Below, one piece after another: positions 25,301 through 34,192 of a stretch of DNA of 64,000 nucleotides. Position numbers and translations under genes: made by a program. The notes beneath the pieces were generated by a model, which searched no databases, was not told the DNA's origin, and was given only the letters and a program-made list of their open reading frames with translations. Origin of the DNA: Metellina segmentata (taxonomy: Eukaryota; Arthropoda; Arachnida; Araneae; Tetragnathidae); assembly GCA_947359465.1 (NCBI GenBank), contig OX375872.1, positions 79,715,641 to 79,779,640 on the forward strand. Direction: 5' to 3'. Position 1 is the first letter of the stretch. Each line of letters begins with the position of its first letter.

Positions 25301-28300
25301 CTTGGCACAAACAGCCAGTAATTTCAAATTTTTTAAACCAATGTAAATTAATTTTCTAAATGGAGGTTCTTTAGCAAATCGTGATCAAAAATGTCGTTGC
25401 ACAACAGTGACCGATTCTGTTTCGTGCAGTTCAAGAACACAAAATGCCTTCTGCAGACACAGCCATTTCCACTGACTAGTGACATGACATGCTCACTATC
25501 GCCTACATCACTTCGATTTGGAGGGGGACACAAACTTTATGAGTATACCTAGCTAACAGTTTATTTTAGGGACTGTGTCTTAAACTGTTCCTGTTTTACA
25601 GCATCTGGAAAATGTATACGTATTTATGAATCACCCTGTACTATAAACCAAGATGTCTATTTTATGTCCTGAAATTTTCATTATTGTCCTTTGGCTTAAT
25701 TTTGACCTATAAATATTTTTAACTAGATGGAAATTTCGAGTTTTTTACAGCAGCTGATAGTGAAAGTTGTAGGCTTTGATAATTTAAAAATGAGATATCA
25801 CTACTCAAAGTGTCTAAAAGCTGAATTTTTCAGGAGAGTAAAAAATCGAATTATTTCCCCTACGATTTGAATCTATTATTATATACTTTGGGTGTTATTC
25901 TTAGTTTATTGGATCAGCTGATGACACAAGATATTTTGCCACCAGGTGGAAACCACAAAATGCCACACATAGCATAAAAATGGAATTTTAAACATACAAC
26001 CTTTTGCAATTTGAGTGATGATATAAGAATGAAATAATTATTATGGTGCATGTGCAAGATTTTACATGAAATTACTTTTGTGAACCTTTTTATTCTTCTG
26101 CTTAATCTAAGTGTGTTATCAATCAGTGAAATAATAATTTAATCGGTAGAAGGTTTATTCTGCTAGTGAAGTCTTTGATTTGTTTATATCCTCAGGATGT
26201 GTAAAAATATTAACTATTGGCAAAAATAGTTGAAGAAAATTATAGTAAATTGTGTCAACTGCAAAAGTAAACCTGTCTACTATTTTGCAAGTAAGCCCCA
26301 ATGAAAATGATAGTATAAATCTGTGACTAACACAAATAAAGATTTTCTTTGCTTAATCAAGTTCTTTTATGTGCCTTCAGCTGTTATTCAAATTGAGTCA
26401 GTTTTCGCAGTGGCTGTATGAAATGCCAGGAGCTATCATGGAGGTCCGTAAATATTATTATTACATCCTGATTCCCAATTGTATGTCTCCAATTCTTGTC
26501 ATATTTATCAAAATAACTAGTGAAAGGAGTAAAAATTTTAAGAATTCAGCAACACTAGGCCAAATTTCAATTTTAGCAAATTCAACAAAATTTAACACAC
26601 ACAAGAGACCTTTATCAGATTAAAAGTGAATTTGAAAAAAGATAATCAAGTAAAAAGTTGCTTAAGTGTATGCTTGTAAGTTTAAGCCTTTTTAATAGTA
26701 ATTTGATGTTGTGTTTTTATAATTTACTTTTTAAGTTAAATATAATTTGGTCTTTTTCATTGTTATTTTAAGTTTCATTGCATCTCCTATTACTGTTGTC
26801 AGTAGAAATGCGTAAACAGTAATGTAAAGAACGGGAACCAAACATTCTGATTGGCAATAACCATCGCCAGTAATAGTGGTAATTTTGGAATATAGGAACC
26901 TGTCAAAACAGTCATCTGGTAATGAAAATTGGTCATTAATAAATGGATGGGCCAGTAATGTGTTCTCCAGTGTCAAGTAACTGAAAATTAGTTAAAAAGC
27001 AATCCTGAATTAAGTAACATACATATCAAACTATATTCTTCTAAAATATTGTTTTTGTCAGAGCTTTTCTCAATTTTATTTTGTAAGCTTATTTAGAGGG
27101 GAAAATCGTCGTTTTGTAATCTTCCTTTGCTAATTTAAAGGTGAACGGAATAAAAGCCTACTTCCTGACTCAGCAATAATTTTATCATACCTAACACTGT
27201 ATGTAATTTTCATAAATTTCAGATGTCTTTTAATTCCCTTAACCCACAGTAACCTTTTTAATTCTATCCAAATTGACAATTTTTATTTTTTGCAACTACA
27301 TTTTGGATTAAATATTAAGTTTAAAATTGTTATTTCCAATTAAACAAAAGGAAAAATTTTCAGATTACAAAAACATGAAATATTGCTGTCTACAGTAAGT
27401 TACTTTTGAGAAACAGATCTCCAAACATGAAACACTAATGATTTCACAACTGCTCTTCAAAGATCCATAAAATGCCTGCAACTTTCAAATTATTTAGTTT
27501 TAAGCTAAAATATTATGTATATGATTATATAACGGTAAACTAAACTGTCAAAAAAGTGGAGTGAGCAAAAATGTAAATAAATTTTTAAATGCATGCTTGA
27601 GAAAAAAATTAAAAATTTAACAGGACATTTATTCTGATAATCCTTAAGACTACTCATGTATGATTATGAAATAAAACATTAAAGGTAACAGCAATATTGA
27701 AACAGACATGTTGTCTAGGAATGATGAGTGTCAATATGTTACTCTCATTTGTTAACTAAACAAGAAATCACAGAAGCTCAATTTGAAGATATGTTAATGG
27801 TACAAAATACATGAAATTTAAGGATATGAGAACCAACCATAATGCTTGGTTGACCTTGTTAGAAAAAGTATATGGTCAACTAGGTATGAAATGAATGCTT
27901 GCTATAACTTCTCCTTACTATAGGATTACATTGTTGATGTATCTAAGTATGTGAATGCATTGTGAAGAGTGTCAATCGAATAGAAAATTCTATCTGAAAA
28001 GGTTTAGATTATTGCAATCTATGCATCCCACTGATGAACCTTTTGAAATAATTTCCATTGATACAGTAGGTGGATTATATTATTGAGATAAAACAAGCTT
28101 TTTGAGATTTTTATACATTTTTCTATGTAACTCACTTAATTCTTTATTTAATGTGGAATTACTGTATCTCAACAAGACTGGACAAGCTTATTAAGAAATC
28201 TTTCAAAATATATAGATATATTCAATAAAAACTGTTAAAATGAGTCATTTTCATTTGAAAGGATTGCTCTTTATTAGCTATTTAACAATCATTTGTCAAT

Positions 28301-31017
28301 GGATTTATGTTAGTTAATTGAAATACTTACAAACTGCTTCATACCGAGGACTGAAATCACAACTCAGAATGCCCAAGTCATGAGCATTTGTGACTGCAGA
28401 TAAGCATTTCCCATGACCATAACAAGCATCCCACAACATCATATCTCCAGCAGTTGAACAAGAAATTAAAAAGGCACTGTCCGGAGTGAAAGATACAGCA
28501 GTAATCATGGCTTCGTGTCCTTCCAAAATTCTAGAGGGAAACATTGTTTGATTTTATGGCAAAGTGATTGAACATTTTACTTTTAAAAATAAAATTTCAT
28601 TTTTCAGTACAATAAAATTGAGTGTATTGAAATAGACACTAAGTCACATTAACACAAAATTTGCAATTTAGCTCACATCAATTGAAAATAGATGTTCTCC
28701 TTAGATGATTTCAAACCAATATAACTAAAAGCTCTTATCTTTCAGTCCTATCTTCAAGACTTGCCAACTGCAGCAAGGGTGAAGTAGAGCATATTATTAG
28801 TGACTGTACATATTAGACTCAAGAAAATAATGAATTTTTGTCACAATTACAGCCCAATTATTCCCAAATTGAGAGCACTGGAAAAATTTTAGCAAAATAT
28901 ATGAAAAGGTTTTAATTTCTCTCTTGAAGAAAGCCAGTGAATTAACCACTATGTATTATTTACCAGATCAAAAAAAGATATCAAGTGTGGAACAATTTTC
29001 TCAAAGCCAAATATGCATTTGTATTAGACAAGAAAATCTCTCTCCAATTTTACATCACTTTATTATTTGTCTATCCATCATCAAAAACCAGCAAGCTAAT
29101 TCAAATTCACGAGCTTAACTTCCTCAATTTGCATGCATGAATGAAAAAATTTGAATACACAACTTCAGAATAAAATATAGCATAAATAACTTATGAGATC
29201 GATGCCACCTTTGCCTAAAATGAAATTTTCATACATAAAATAATGATATGTTATGGAATTAAAATAATCAAGGTAAAATATATTAATTAGCTCAATATAA
29301 ATTTAATAAGTTATATTGCTTAAAATATTGACTATGGGTGAAAATCTGCAGATTGTCAAACTTTGGTAATGGGACCCCTTTATGGGTGTCCAGTACAGAA
29401 GTTGGAAAAGTCCCTTCCAACATTGTTTTATGCTCTCCAGATATTTATAAGAGAATGCTAATGGTTTGTCTGTTTTCTGAATAGTTATACCATTGCATGG
29501 GACCACATGAAAGGAAGGATCGACTCCTATTTGTACTTTCAAGATGGAGTTATTGAAAGCATTTACTTCACACCTAATACCACTAGAAAAAACTTGTGAC
29601 AATGATAAAATTGTACTTTAAATTATAAAACATTTTTTCCCAAGAAAAATCATGAAATGTTTTTAAAATATAACTGAAATGATGCCCCTTTAAAATTTGG
29701 CAGGAGGGGACACCACCTGTCGACCCCTAGCAACACCCCTGATCGCCCTCATCCCACATACTGAGTTTAGCAGCAAATGCCTGCACATTACATATATGTA
29801 GGATGAGTAAAAACTGGAAGGAAATTGAAAATGTATCAGGTTAGAGGAATAGGGATATAACATGTGATATATTGAATCAGGACATCTCTAAAAACTTTCC
29901 CCAATGAAAACAGAAATGATGTCTATGCATACCTGATTACAGATTTTGTAGCAATATCCCATAAGACAACCTTTTCATCATCACCAGCAGTGGCAAATAC
30001 AGCAGAGGTAGGGGAAAACGAGCAAACACGAACTGGAGACCCACTTAAGTGTTGAATTTCACCTAGTTTTTCACCATCCTAATAGCACAACAAAGAATAT
30101 TAGTAAAGATAAAAAATCAATATAAAAAATATGTATTAATTATAATTTTATTGAATGAACATGGTAAAAATACTAAATCCAAAAGTTTTACTGTTTGTCT
30201 ACAAGAACAACTCTTGCCACTAAGTCTGTGCTCATTTGATGTCAAAGAAACAAGCTTTAACCCTTTTTTCAAAGGAGATACTTTAAGAAATGCATTCAAG
30301 TTGGTTACTCGTAACAACAAATTGGAAATGCATTTTTCAGATTTTTACAAGCTACTCAGAAGATGAACAGTGAGCTGTTTTTTCTATTACTTACATCCAC
30401 CGAAATCAAAATAAAATTCAGAATTCCACAGGAAAGTCATCCTTATTCAAAATGCACGAGCCCTGTTCCTTTAGAGCCAAACACCACCTAGACTTAACAG
30501 ACAAGGTTATGTTAGGTTTGTTGTTTTACAGTCATTTTTTGCAGCAAGAGAGCCAACTCACTTAGAAGCAGGGGAGTTTTCTGTAGCAGACAGAGAATAG
30601 TGCAAAAATACTATGATTAGTGAAAAATTAAAAAAAAAAAGTAGCAAGATAAAACTTAACATGCAAACAAGAATATAAAGTGACAATTATCTCCATGTAA
30701 CAATTGAAGGTATAATAAATGAAAAAATTTGTACAATTCAACTTATGTACCTGGATGCGCCACAAAACAGCTCTTCCATCTGTGGAACATGATGCTAGAA
30801 GTGTGCCAAATGGAGAGAAACGAACACAATTAACTCCATACGTGTGATCCACAAGAGGGGAATATGTTGTCTCTATAAATTCTCCACCAGCTTGTTGAAG
30901 CCAGATTCTGACTGTTTTATCACCAGAGCAGGTTGCTAAGTAGTCATCAAAAAAATCACATCCCATAACATCACTGGTATGGCCTTCTAATACCTGAATC
31001 TTTTCAGCTGCACACAT
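4235..31017 (-). CDS. WDSUB1: WDSUB1: WD40, SAM and U-box domain protein
   Basis: Nine coding exons join with matching phases and GT-AG introns: 31017-30751, 30078-29933, 28530-28331, 13684-13501, 13380-13347, 7962-7922, 5414-5104, 4722-4564, 4380-4235 (1488 nt, 495 residues, TAA stop). WD40 repeats fill residues 1-316, a SAM domain about 347-411, and a U-box about 427-495, the same order as vertebrate WDSUB1 (about 476 residues). U-box proteins recruit ubiquitin-charged E2 enzymes, and the WD40 propeller and SAM domain would bind substrate or partners; the substrate is unknown. The start [13 protein letters not shown] lies 11 nt after a splice acceptor (AG at 31029-31028), so a 5' UTR exon lies further upstream. 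No frame break was found, so the gene appears intact. Function is by family, not shown here. Confidence 0.93.
4564..4722 (-). CDS. WDSUB1: WDSUB1 exon 8: SAM end and U-box start
   Basis: The exon completes the SAM domain ([15 protein letters not shown] across the junction, close to vertebrate KIESLGLRSKVLR). It opens the U-box with [17 protein letters not shown]. The donor is GCAG/GTATAC. Confidence 0.93.
5104..5414 (-). CDS. WDSUB1: WDSUB1 exon 7: WD repeat 7 and SAM domain
   Basis: The 311-nt exon finishes the propeller ([19 protein letters not shown], then VVVWALD). After a Ser/Lys/Asn-rich linker at residues 326-346 it begins the SAM domain ([15 protein letters not shown], then [11 protein letters not shown]). 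It contains a run of ten T on the plus strand at 5278-5287, coding for the lysine stretch. The acceptor is ATTCTAG/GTATG and the donor AAATAG/GTTAGT. Confidence 0.93.
5415..7921 (-). other. WDSUB1 intron 6
   Basis: The intron is AT-rich and has no coding relic that I recognise. It contains the 20-bp tandem repeat at 5841-5940 and a C9 run near 6491. Confidence 0.7.
5841..5940. repeat. 20-bp tandem repeat, five copies
   Basis: Five units based on taaatgtgtattataaaatg follow one another with an exact 20-bp period and a few substitutions per copy. Confidence 0.9.
7922..7962 (-). CDS. WDSUB1: WDSUB1 exon 6: 41-nt microexon
   Basis: The exon encodes [13 protein letters not shown], the link into WD blade 7. 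The acceptor is TTTTTACAG/AAAACT and the donor AGTAG/GTAAGC. It is isolated by a 5.4-kb intron upstream and a 2.5-kb intron downstream. Confidence 0.9.
9065..9574. mobile_element. piggyBac-type MITE with TTAA duplication
   Basis: TTAA occurs at both ends (9061-9064 and 9575-9578). The inner ends form short inverted repeats: ccacttcagtac on the left and gtacccaagggg on the right. TTAA targets and short inverted ends suit a 510-bp non-autonomous piggyBac-like element. It has no coding capacity and carries a 37-bp minisatellite. Confidence 0.6.
9386..9533. repeat. 37-bp tandem repeat, four copies
   Basis: Four 37-bp units (taatacgaaaatataacagt plus aactagtgtgcaaacga-type ending) lie head to tail inside the TTAA-flanked MITE. 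Confidence 0.9.
10855..11133 (+). pseudogene. piggyBac transposase relic
   Basis: The plus strand gives [20 protein letters not shown], then ISINGS where piggyBac has its first catalytic Asp region, a stop, then [13 protein letters not shown] and [11 protein letters not shown]. Order and spacing match the middle of a piggyBac transposase. The expected DE pair is lost and a stop interrupts, so it is dead. It lies in WDSUB1 intron 5. Confidence 0.65.
11339..11974. mobile_element. MITE with about 33-bp inverted ends
   Basis: The left end gagtctctcagaagccaatg continues with cggttaagtcca. Its inverted, slightly diverged copy (tggatttaaccgcactggct, then tctgagcgactc) ends at 11974. The interior is AT-rich and non-coding. 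I cannot define a target-site duplication, so the superfamily is open. Confidence 0.6.
12201..13011 (-). mobile_element. Non-autonomous Helitron, copy 1
   Basis: On the minus strand the element starts with tctctattattataaaagga directly after an A and ends with CTAG directly before a T, as Helitrons do. Its interior shares long blocks with the copies at 14481 and 44414 (cagatttcaaatccgttgaa; the ccaaatttcattaatgtaag region). No Rep/helicase frame is present. Confidence 0.65.
13347..13380 (-). CDS. WDSUB1: WDSUB1 exon 5: 34-nt microexon
   Basis: This short exon encodes [11 protein letters not shown] and completes WD blade 6 ([11 protein letters not shown] across the junction). The acceptor is TTCTGTAG/GGGAGG and the donor ACCCG/GTAAAT. 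It is easily missed by gene finders, but both junction phases need it. Confidence 0.9.
13501..13684 (-). CDS. WDSUB1: WDSUB1 exon 4: WD repeats 5-6
   Basis: The exon encodes residues 206-265 with flanking split codons. [14 protein letters not shown] closes blade 5, and [18 protein letters not shown] begins blade 6. The acceptor is TTTTTAG/CAGAAT and the donor CTCAGC/GTAAGC. It is separated from exon 5 by only 120 bp. Confidence 0.92.
15292..15435 (+). pseudogene. piggyBac transposase C-terminal remnant
   Basis: The frame gives [16 protein letters not shown] and then meets TGA at 15360-15362. The cysteine-rich tail continues in the +1 frame as [15 protein letters not shown] and TAA at 15433-15435. 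This is the C-terminal zinc-binding domain of piggyBac. The homologous place in the copy at 20492-22205 has the same kind of break. Confidence 0.75.
15885..16188 (+). mobile_element. SINE, 5'-truncated, with 12-bp duplication
   Basis: The copy lacks the first bases of the tRNA-like head and ends in aaaaattaccaattacc. Identical 12-mers ccattgaaatta flank it at 15873-15884 and 16189-16200. A target duplication with 5' truncation suits LINE-driven retroposition. Confidence 0.85.
17593..19140 (+). pseudogene. hAT transposase, frameshifted
   Basis: The frame starts within [17 protein letters not shown] and runs through [10 protein letters not shown] (first catalytic Asp region) and EELLGLLPL. It shifts near 17905, resumes as [15 protein letters not shown], and is broken again at the C9 run near 18021. 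The C-terminal hAT dimerisation region is open from 18565 to 19140 and contains [21 protein letters not shown]. The architecture resembles the GTF2IRD2/EPM2AIP1-like hAT group. Several breaks make it inactive. Confidence 0.8.
20492..22205 (+). pseudogene. piggyBac transposase, one nonsense codon
   Basis: The frame opens [16 protein letters not shown] with an acidic N-terminus (FFESDDDDS). [11 protein letters not shown] near residue 247 holds the first catalytic Asp, DIYFDRFF the second, and MGGVDLADQ the third. A single TGA at 21299-21301 interrupts MPLKPAK/GLKMW where relatives usually have Arg, consistent with CGA to TGA decay. The frame otherwise runs to TGA at 22100-22102 just after the first CxxC; the cysteine-rich tail ([14 protein letters not shown]) continues in +1 to TAA at 22205. 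All three Asp positions are kept, so the copy is young. Confidence 0.88.
22606..22936 (+). mobile_element. Full-length tRNA-derived SINE
   Basis: This is the clearest copy. A tRNA-like head starts gccgaccaactggtatagtg and has a B box (ggttcgaatac). A body of about 230 bp follows, then the tail actaaaattacccattaccc. The 12-mer atttgtcaatta flanks it exactly (22594-22605 and 22937-22948). The A and B boxes would serve RNA polymerase III; movement would depend on an unidentified LINE. Confidence 0.9.
23094..23344 (-). mobile_element. SINE, 3'-truncated, inverted partner
   Basis: The head end (gctgatcggc at 23335-23344) is kept, but the tail is cut at gggcaacgggctattgacga. With the copy at 22606 it forms an inverted pair about 160 bp apart inside the piggyBac. 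Part of the head seems deleted. Confidence 0.8.
24196..24352 (+). pseudogene. Mariner N-terminal relic, left arm
   Basis: The plus strand reads [22 protein letters not shown], the mariner HTH_48-type N-terminus, after a segment with stops. The mirror copy on the right arm shares EAMSRASVF. Confidence 0.7.
24356..24600 (-). pseudogene. Mariner N-terminal relic, right arm
   Basis: The minus strand reads [19 protein letters not shown] and then [18 protein letters not shown], the same mariner DNA-binding region as the left arm in the opposite direction. No catalytic domain lies between the arms. Confidence 0.72.
24763..25640 (-). mobile_element. Degenerate mariner-like element, 878 bp
   Basis: The ends are near-perfect inverted repeats: tacagggtgattcataagta and tacgtatttatgaatcaccc followed by tgta. 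On the minus strand broken frames give LDGASPHWS, then WPPRCPD, a stop, then [13 protein letters not shown]. These are DDE-region motifs of Tc1/mariner-type transposases. Stops and frameshifts throughout make it dead. It lies 33 bp from the mariner fold-back. Confidence 0.78.
25641..27899. other. Intronic DNA, nothing recognised
   Basis: The sequence is AT-rich. Open frames at 26369-26623 (+) and 26731-26976 (-) have no family motif and are likely chance. Confidence 0.6.
27900..28190 (+). pseudogene. LTR-retrotransposon integrase relic
   Basis: A plus-strand frame reads [19 protein letters not shown] and then [17 protein letters not shown], resembling the zinc-binding/core junction of a Gypsy-type integrase (the Asp of SIDTVGG would be catalytic). 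Upstream, [10 protein letters not shown] fits the segment before it. A stop follows after LYY, and only traces remain to 28190. Confidence 0.6.
28331..28530 (-). CDS. WDSUB1: WDSUB1 exon 3: WD repeat 4
   Basis: The 200-nt exon encodes residues 139-204. It shows the blade [16 protein letters not shown] to DMMLWD and then [13 protein letters not shown], the start of the next blade and a WDSUB1 signature. The acceptor is CCCTCTAG/AATTTT and the donor CAGTTT/GTAAGT. A 14.6-kb intron follows. Confidence 0.92.
28531..29932 (-). other. WDSUB1 intron 2
   Basis: No functional feature is seen. A 99-residue open frame at 29303-29602 (-) has no recognised motif. Confidence 0.6.
29933..30078 (-). CDS. 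WDSUB1: WDSUB1 exon 2: WD repeat 3
   Basis: This 146-nt exon encodes residues 90-137 plus two bases of Arg138. It contains [12 protein letters not shown], which closely resembles the corresponding part of vertebrate WDSUB1, and ends in KVVLWD, the close of a WD blade. The acceptor is TATTAG/GATGG and the donor ATCAG/GTATGC. Confidence 0.92.
30751..31017 (-). CDS. WDSUB1: WDSUB1 exon 1 (coding): WD repeats 1-2
   Basis: The exon holds residues 1-89. The first repeat runs from VLEGHTSDV to KTVRIW and the second from [12 protein letters not shown] to GRAVLW. The donor is CAG/GTACAT after residue 89 in phase 0. The exon itself starts at 31027 after a TTTTTTCAG acceptor, leaving 10 nt of 5' UTR. 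Confidence 0.92.
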
Positions 31018-31027
31018 AATTGCAAAC

Positions 31028-31978
31028 CTGAAAAAACTGTACATGGAAGCTCAATAAAATTATAGGATAACCACATTTAAATTATTTGCACTGTAAATTT
31101 TCAATCAATCAAAGCTAGTTCATTTAGTTCCAAGAATGACAGGATAATTAAAGACAAATAAATCTATTTTAATGTATAGTATACAATTTAAAAGCTTAGT
31201 GTATTATTATCTATTATACAACTTCAAACCTTAGTGACAAGAGCAAATTATAGAGAACATTTTTTTTAAATTAGCATAAACATTATGTAACCTCTGTGTA
31301 ACAATTCATTTAAAAATTTCATTTCATATCATTCTAAGCATCACGTTTCCAATACAAGAATTTCACTGTTCAGATATTCAAACACTGTTATTTAAGTTAT
31401 GCTGTAAGAAATATATACTCAGAAGAGATGTAGTAAAGTTTGGACAAATAAGGATATTAAACTAGCTTCTGAAACTGAATTGTTGGTAAGCTAGCACTTC
31501 TAGGATAAAAAAAAATAATTCTATGCATGTGTGATGAAGGTTAAAACACGTTCATATAAATTGAAAAATAACAAAACAAGAAATACACCTTACAGCAATG
31601 TGCTTTTCAGATTAGTTCAAATGAACAATGTCCTTCTAAACCCCAGAAAATATACTATGATGGATATGAAGCAGATATATATTTTGAAGTAATCTTGTGT
31701 ATCCTCTCCATATATCGCGATTACAGATAAATTCTTTCATTGCACAATATCTGCAATTTTCTTAGTTTTACATTGTCTATTGATCGGCCATACAAAGCTC
31801 AATATCTATCCATTTTCAATGTCAGTAACGGCATTAACTTGACCACTGGGCATTACGAATTCAGTTTCCACAACAACATCATCTACTTCCTACACAACCA
31901 CAAAATCGAATTTCGTGACAGACACAGCAACACGAAGTAAACAAATCTCGCGGTTGTAATCAATCGGGAACAGAGAAG
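31028..31978. other. 5' side of WDSUB1, first exon not located
   Basis: A splice acceptor ends at 31028, so a non-coding first exon and promoter must lie to the right. I could not pick a donor with confidence. A short filamin-like peptide relic is noted at 31811-31889. Confidence 0.5.
31811..31889 (-). pseudogene. Possible filamin-repeat fragment
   Basis: After a TAG that could be a splice acceptor, the minus strand reads EVDDVVVETEFVMPSG, then VNAVTDIENG and a stop. MPSG followed by an I-E-N segment resembles the first strands of a filamin immunoglobulin repeat, but the DGT motif is missing. It is short and could be chance or a scrap of a retrocopy. Confidence 0.25.
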
Positions 31979-32079
31979 GTAAGGTAAGGTAATTTTTATT
32001 AACGTCGTACTTGAGCAACACAACGGGCTATTGACGACAGTCCGGGATCAATCCCTTAAGGGAAAGATCCGATTACAAC

Positions 32080-33923
32080 CAGTGTTGCAAAGGGTGGAAA
32101 AAACCCGGTTTATTCCCGGGAATAAACCCGGTTTTTTGGGAAAGAAATTTTAAAAACTTCCAAAAATTTTGAAATTTCGGGAATTTTGAAAATTTTTAAT
32201 GTTTTGTCTGGAAAATTTTAAGACAATAATATTTTTAGAAACTCCTTAATAGTTCATAACAGCAACTTCAAACGTGTACTCTTTTGGCGGGCTCTAACAA
32301 CTGTTTGTAGTGACCATTTAAATTTTAGAAAATTTTCGTCTATAGAAATAGAATATCATTTATGCCTAAATTTTTCCATCTTGCAATTTACAAAAATTGA
32401 AAGGTAAATAATAATGAGATTTTGTGGATATTACTAGTACTAATAGGCGCATGCGAAAACAATATTTTTGAGCTAGCTCTTTTTTGTCAATGGGCCATAA
32501 GAACAAACTTTTTAAGAGAACCCTTGTGTGCATTCAAACCTTTGCATAGTTCTGACTATATATTCTGAACCTTTGAATAATTCTTTGGATTGGCTGTTTC
32601 CTATTTATTTTGTCATCGTTTTATGCAAATTGATATCCCAGTGAATTAATAAGTTTCTTTGACTAGCCCTTTGAATGTGATTATATTCTAATTTAAAAAC
32701 TTTAATTAGCAATTGATAAAACTATCTTCCCAACATAAAATCAGGTTTTTACTATGTATAAGAATAGTTGTAAAATTAAAAATCTAATTTGATATTTATT
32801 GGAATTCTGAGCATTTTGTTTTTAAATTTTGATTTTGGTATTTTTACTCAACAGTTTCATGCATGAACTAGAAACATTGAATTTCATGAGTTGAGATCAA
32901 TCTATATAAGTAATACTTATAATGCAATACTAAGAGCCTCTTAGTGAATTTTAACCTGCTATGTTTTGTACCTTTGACACCAGGGATACTTCTCATCAAG
33001 GACTTTATTCGCTATATTGAACGGCAAGACAGCGTATGGCCGAAAGCCCTTCAGCTGGGCATAGGATAAAAAAGAAACTTTTAATTGGGAACTCAAGCAT
33101 TTCAAATTTAATTTAGTGTTCTATTTCATACTAATGGGATGATTTGTGTTCCAGATAATGGTAAGACCAACTTCAACAGTGTGGAGTCATTACACATCAG
33201 AGTTTGGTCATGGCAATAAAAAGACTGCTAAATGCAGGTATTGCCACAAGAAGTATCTGGCAAAGCATTTAGAAAAATGCGTTAAAAAACCCCAAATAAT
33301 GTCTTTTCCTATATATTCTTTGGCAGATGCCGATGAACCTTCAGTTATTGCGAGATCCCAAGAGGTGATAACGGACGTTGAAACTATGTATATGGATCCA
33401 GGACTATCAGAATCTACAAATAGATCCTCTTGTTTTTGCATTATTTTTTAGCTATTAATCCCTCATAAAAGGCTTACAAGTGCCGGTGCCAAATTGAATC
33501 ATCAGTAAAGTAGAGAGTAAATTGTAACTGCTTTATATAAAGATAATATGAAATGTTTACAAAAGTATTGTTTTTGATGCAAACATTCATCTTAATTTTT
33601 GCTGCTAGGTCTCGCGGAACAAAACCATCACATCAACATTCATCTGGATTTGGATATAAATGCTGATGTTGTTTATACAAAAAATATATTCCCCCAAAAA
33701 AGAAAATTTAAATTTTATTGAAACAATTTTCCAGGTTGTAGTTTTATATATATGGGGTTTTCTCTTTATAGTTTTACTTAGCATCAAACCAAAAGAAGTC
33801 ACACAATGTGAAAAAATGGTTGGTTTAGTTTATTCCCAATGTTCCCCAAAGTTCCGGGTTTATTCCCCAAAATTCCCGTGTTCATTCCCCTCTTCCAAAA
33901 TTCCCGGGTTTTTTACATCACTA
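32080..33923 (+). mobile_element. Non-autonomous hAT with BED finger
   Basis: The ends are cagtgttgcaaa and, inverted, tagtgatgtaaa. Exact 8-bp duplications attacaac lie at 32072-32079 and 33924-33931. Both ends are rich in cccggg/ttccc motifs that could pair. The interior has a BED-finger exon relic but no DDE domain. Confidence 0.88.
33146..33451 (+). pseudogene. BED-type zinc finger fragment of hAT
   Basis: The peptide STVWSHYTSEF, then KKTAKCRYCHKKYLAKHLEKC shows the BED pattern: an aromatic before the finger, CxxC, then H and C. Such fingers are the DNA-binding N-terminus of hAT transposases. The frame ends at 33451 without a catalytic domain. Confidence 0.8.
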
Positions 33924-34192
33924 ATTACAACACCTCGTAATTTTGAACCATGGTCAGATGACGAGGCAACACCTGAGCTGGCACAACACTCTCCAAACTT
34001 CCACACCAACCCAACGTGAGGATTTTCGGCCACGACAGAGTTAAGGTGCACCAGCCGCCTCTACACCATACGATTACAAACATCCATGATCGCACCCTGA
34101 TTCAAACCAGCAAAATTCCGCTCTAGAGACTAATTAATACCTTAACCACTATACCGGTTGGTCGGCGGGAACAGAGAAGAAAGAACTATCAT

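Larger units (their letters stand above)
13685..28330 (-). other. WDSUB1 intron 3: 14.6 kb, transposon-packed
   Basis: The intron runs from the donor after 28331 to the acceptor before 13684. It contains a Helitron/hAT/piggyBac/SINE nest (14481-19718), a mariner/SINE/piggyBac/SINE nest (19796-24729), a mariner relic (24763-25640) and an integrase relic (27900-28190). No host exon was found inside, and the flanking exon phases join without one. Confidence 0.85.
31979..34166 (-). mobile_element. Full-length SINE split by a hAT
   Basis: SINE sequence covers 31979-32079 and 33932-34166, with the tRNA-like head at the right (accggttggtcggc). The 13-mer gggaacagagaag flanks it at 31966-31978 and 34167-34179. 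The intact cccttaaggg motif is visible at 32053-32062. Confidence 0.88.

Noticed and set aside
28750..28900. [14 protein letters not shown] peptide suggesting a LINE tail
   Set aside because: The resemblance to the HIL-C motif after LINE reverse transcriptases is too short and no RT is nearby.
29303..29602. 99-residue open frame in WDSUB1 intron 2
   Set aside because: No family motif, no splice context and normal background composition.
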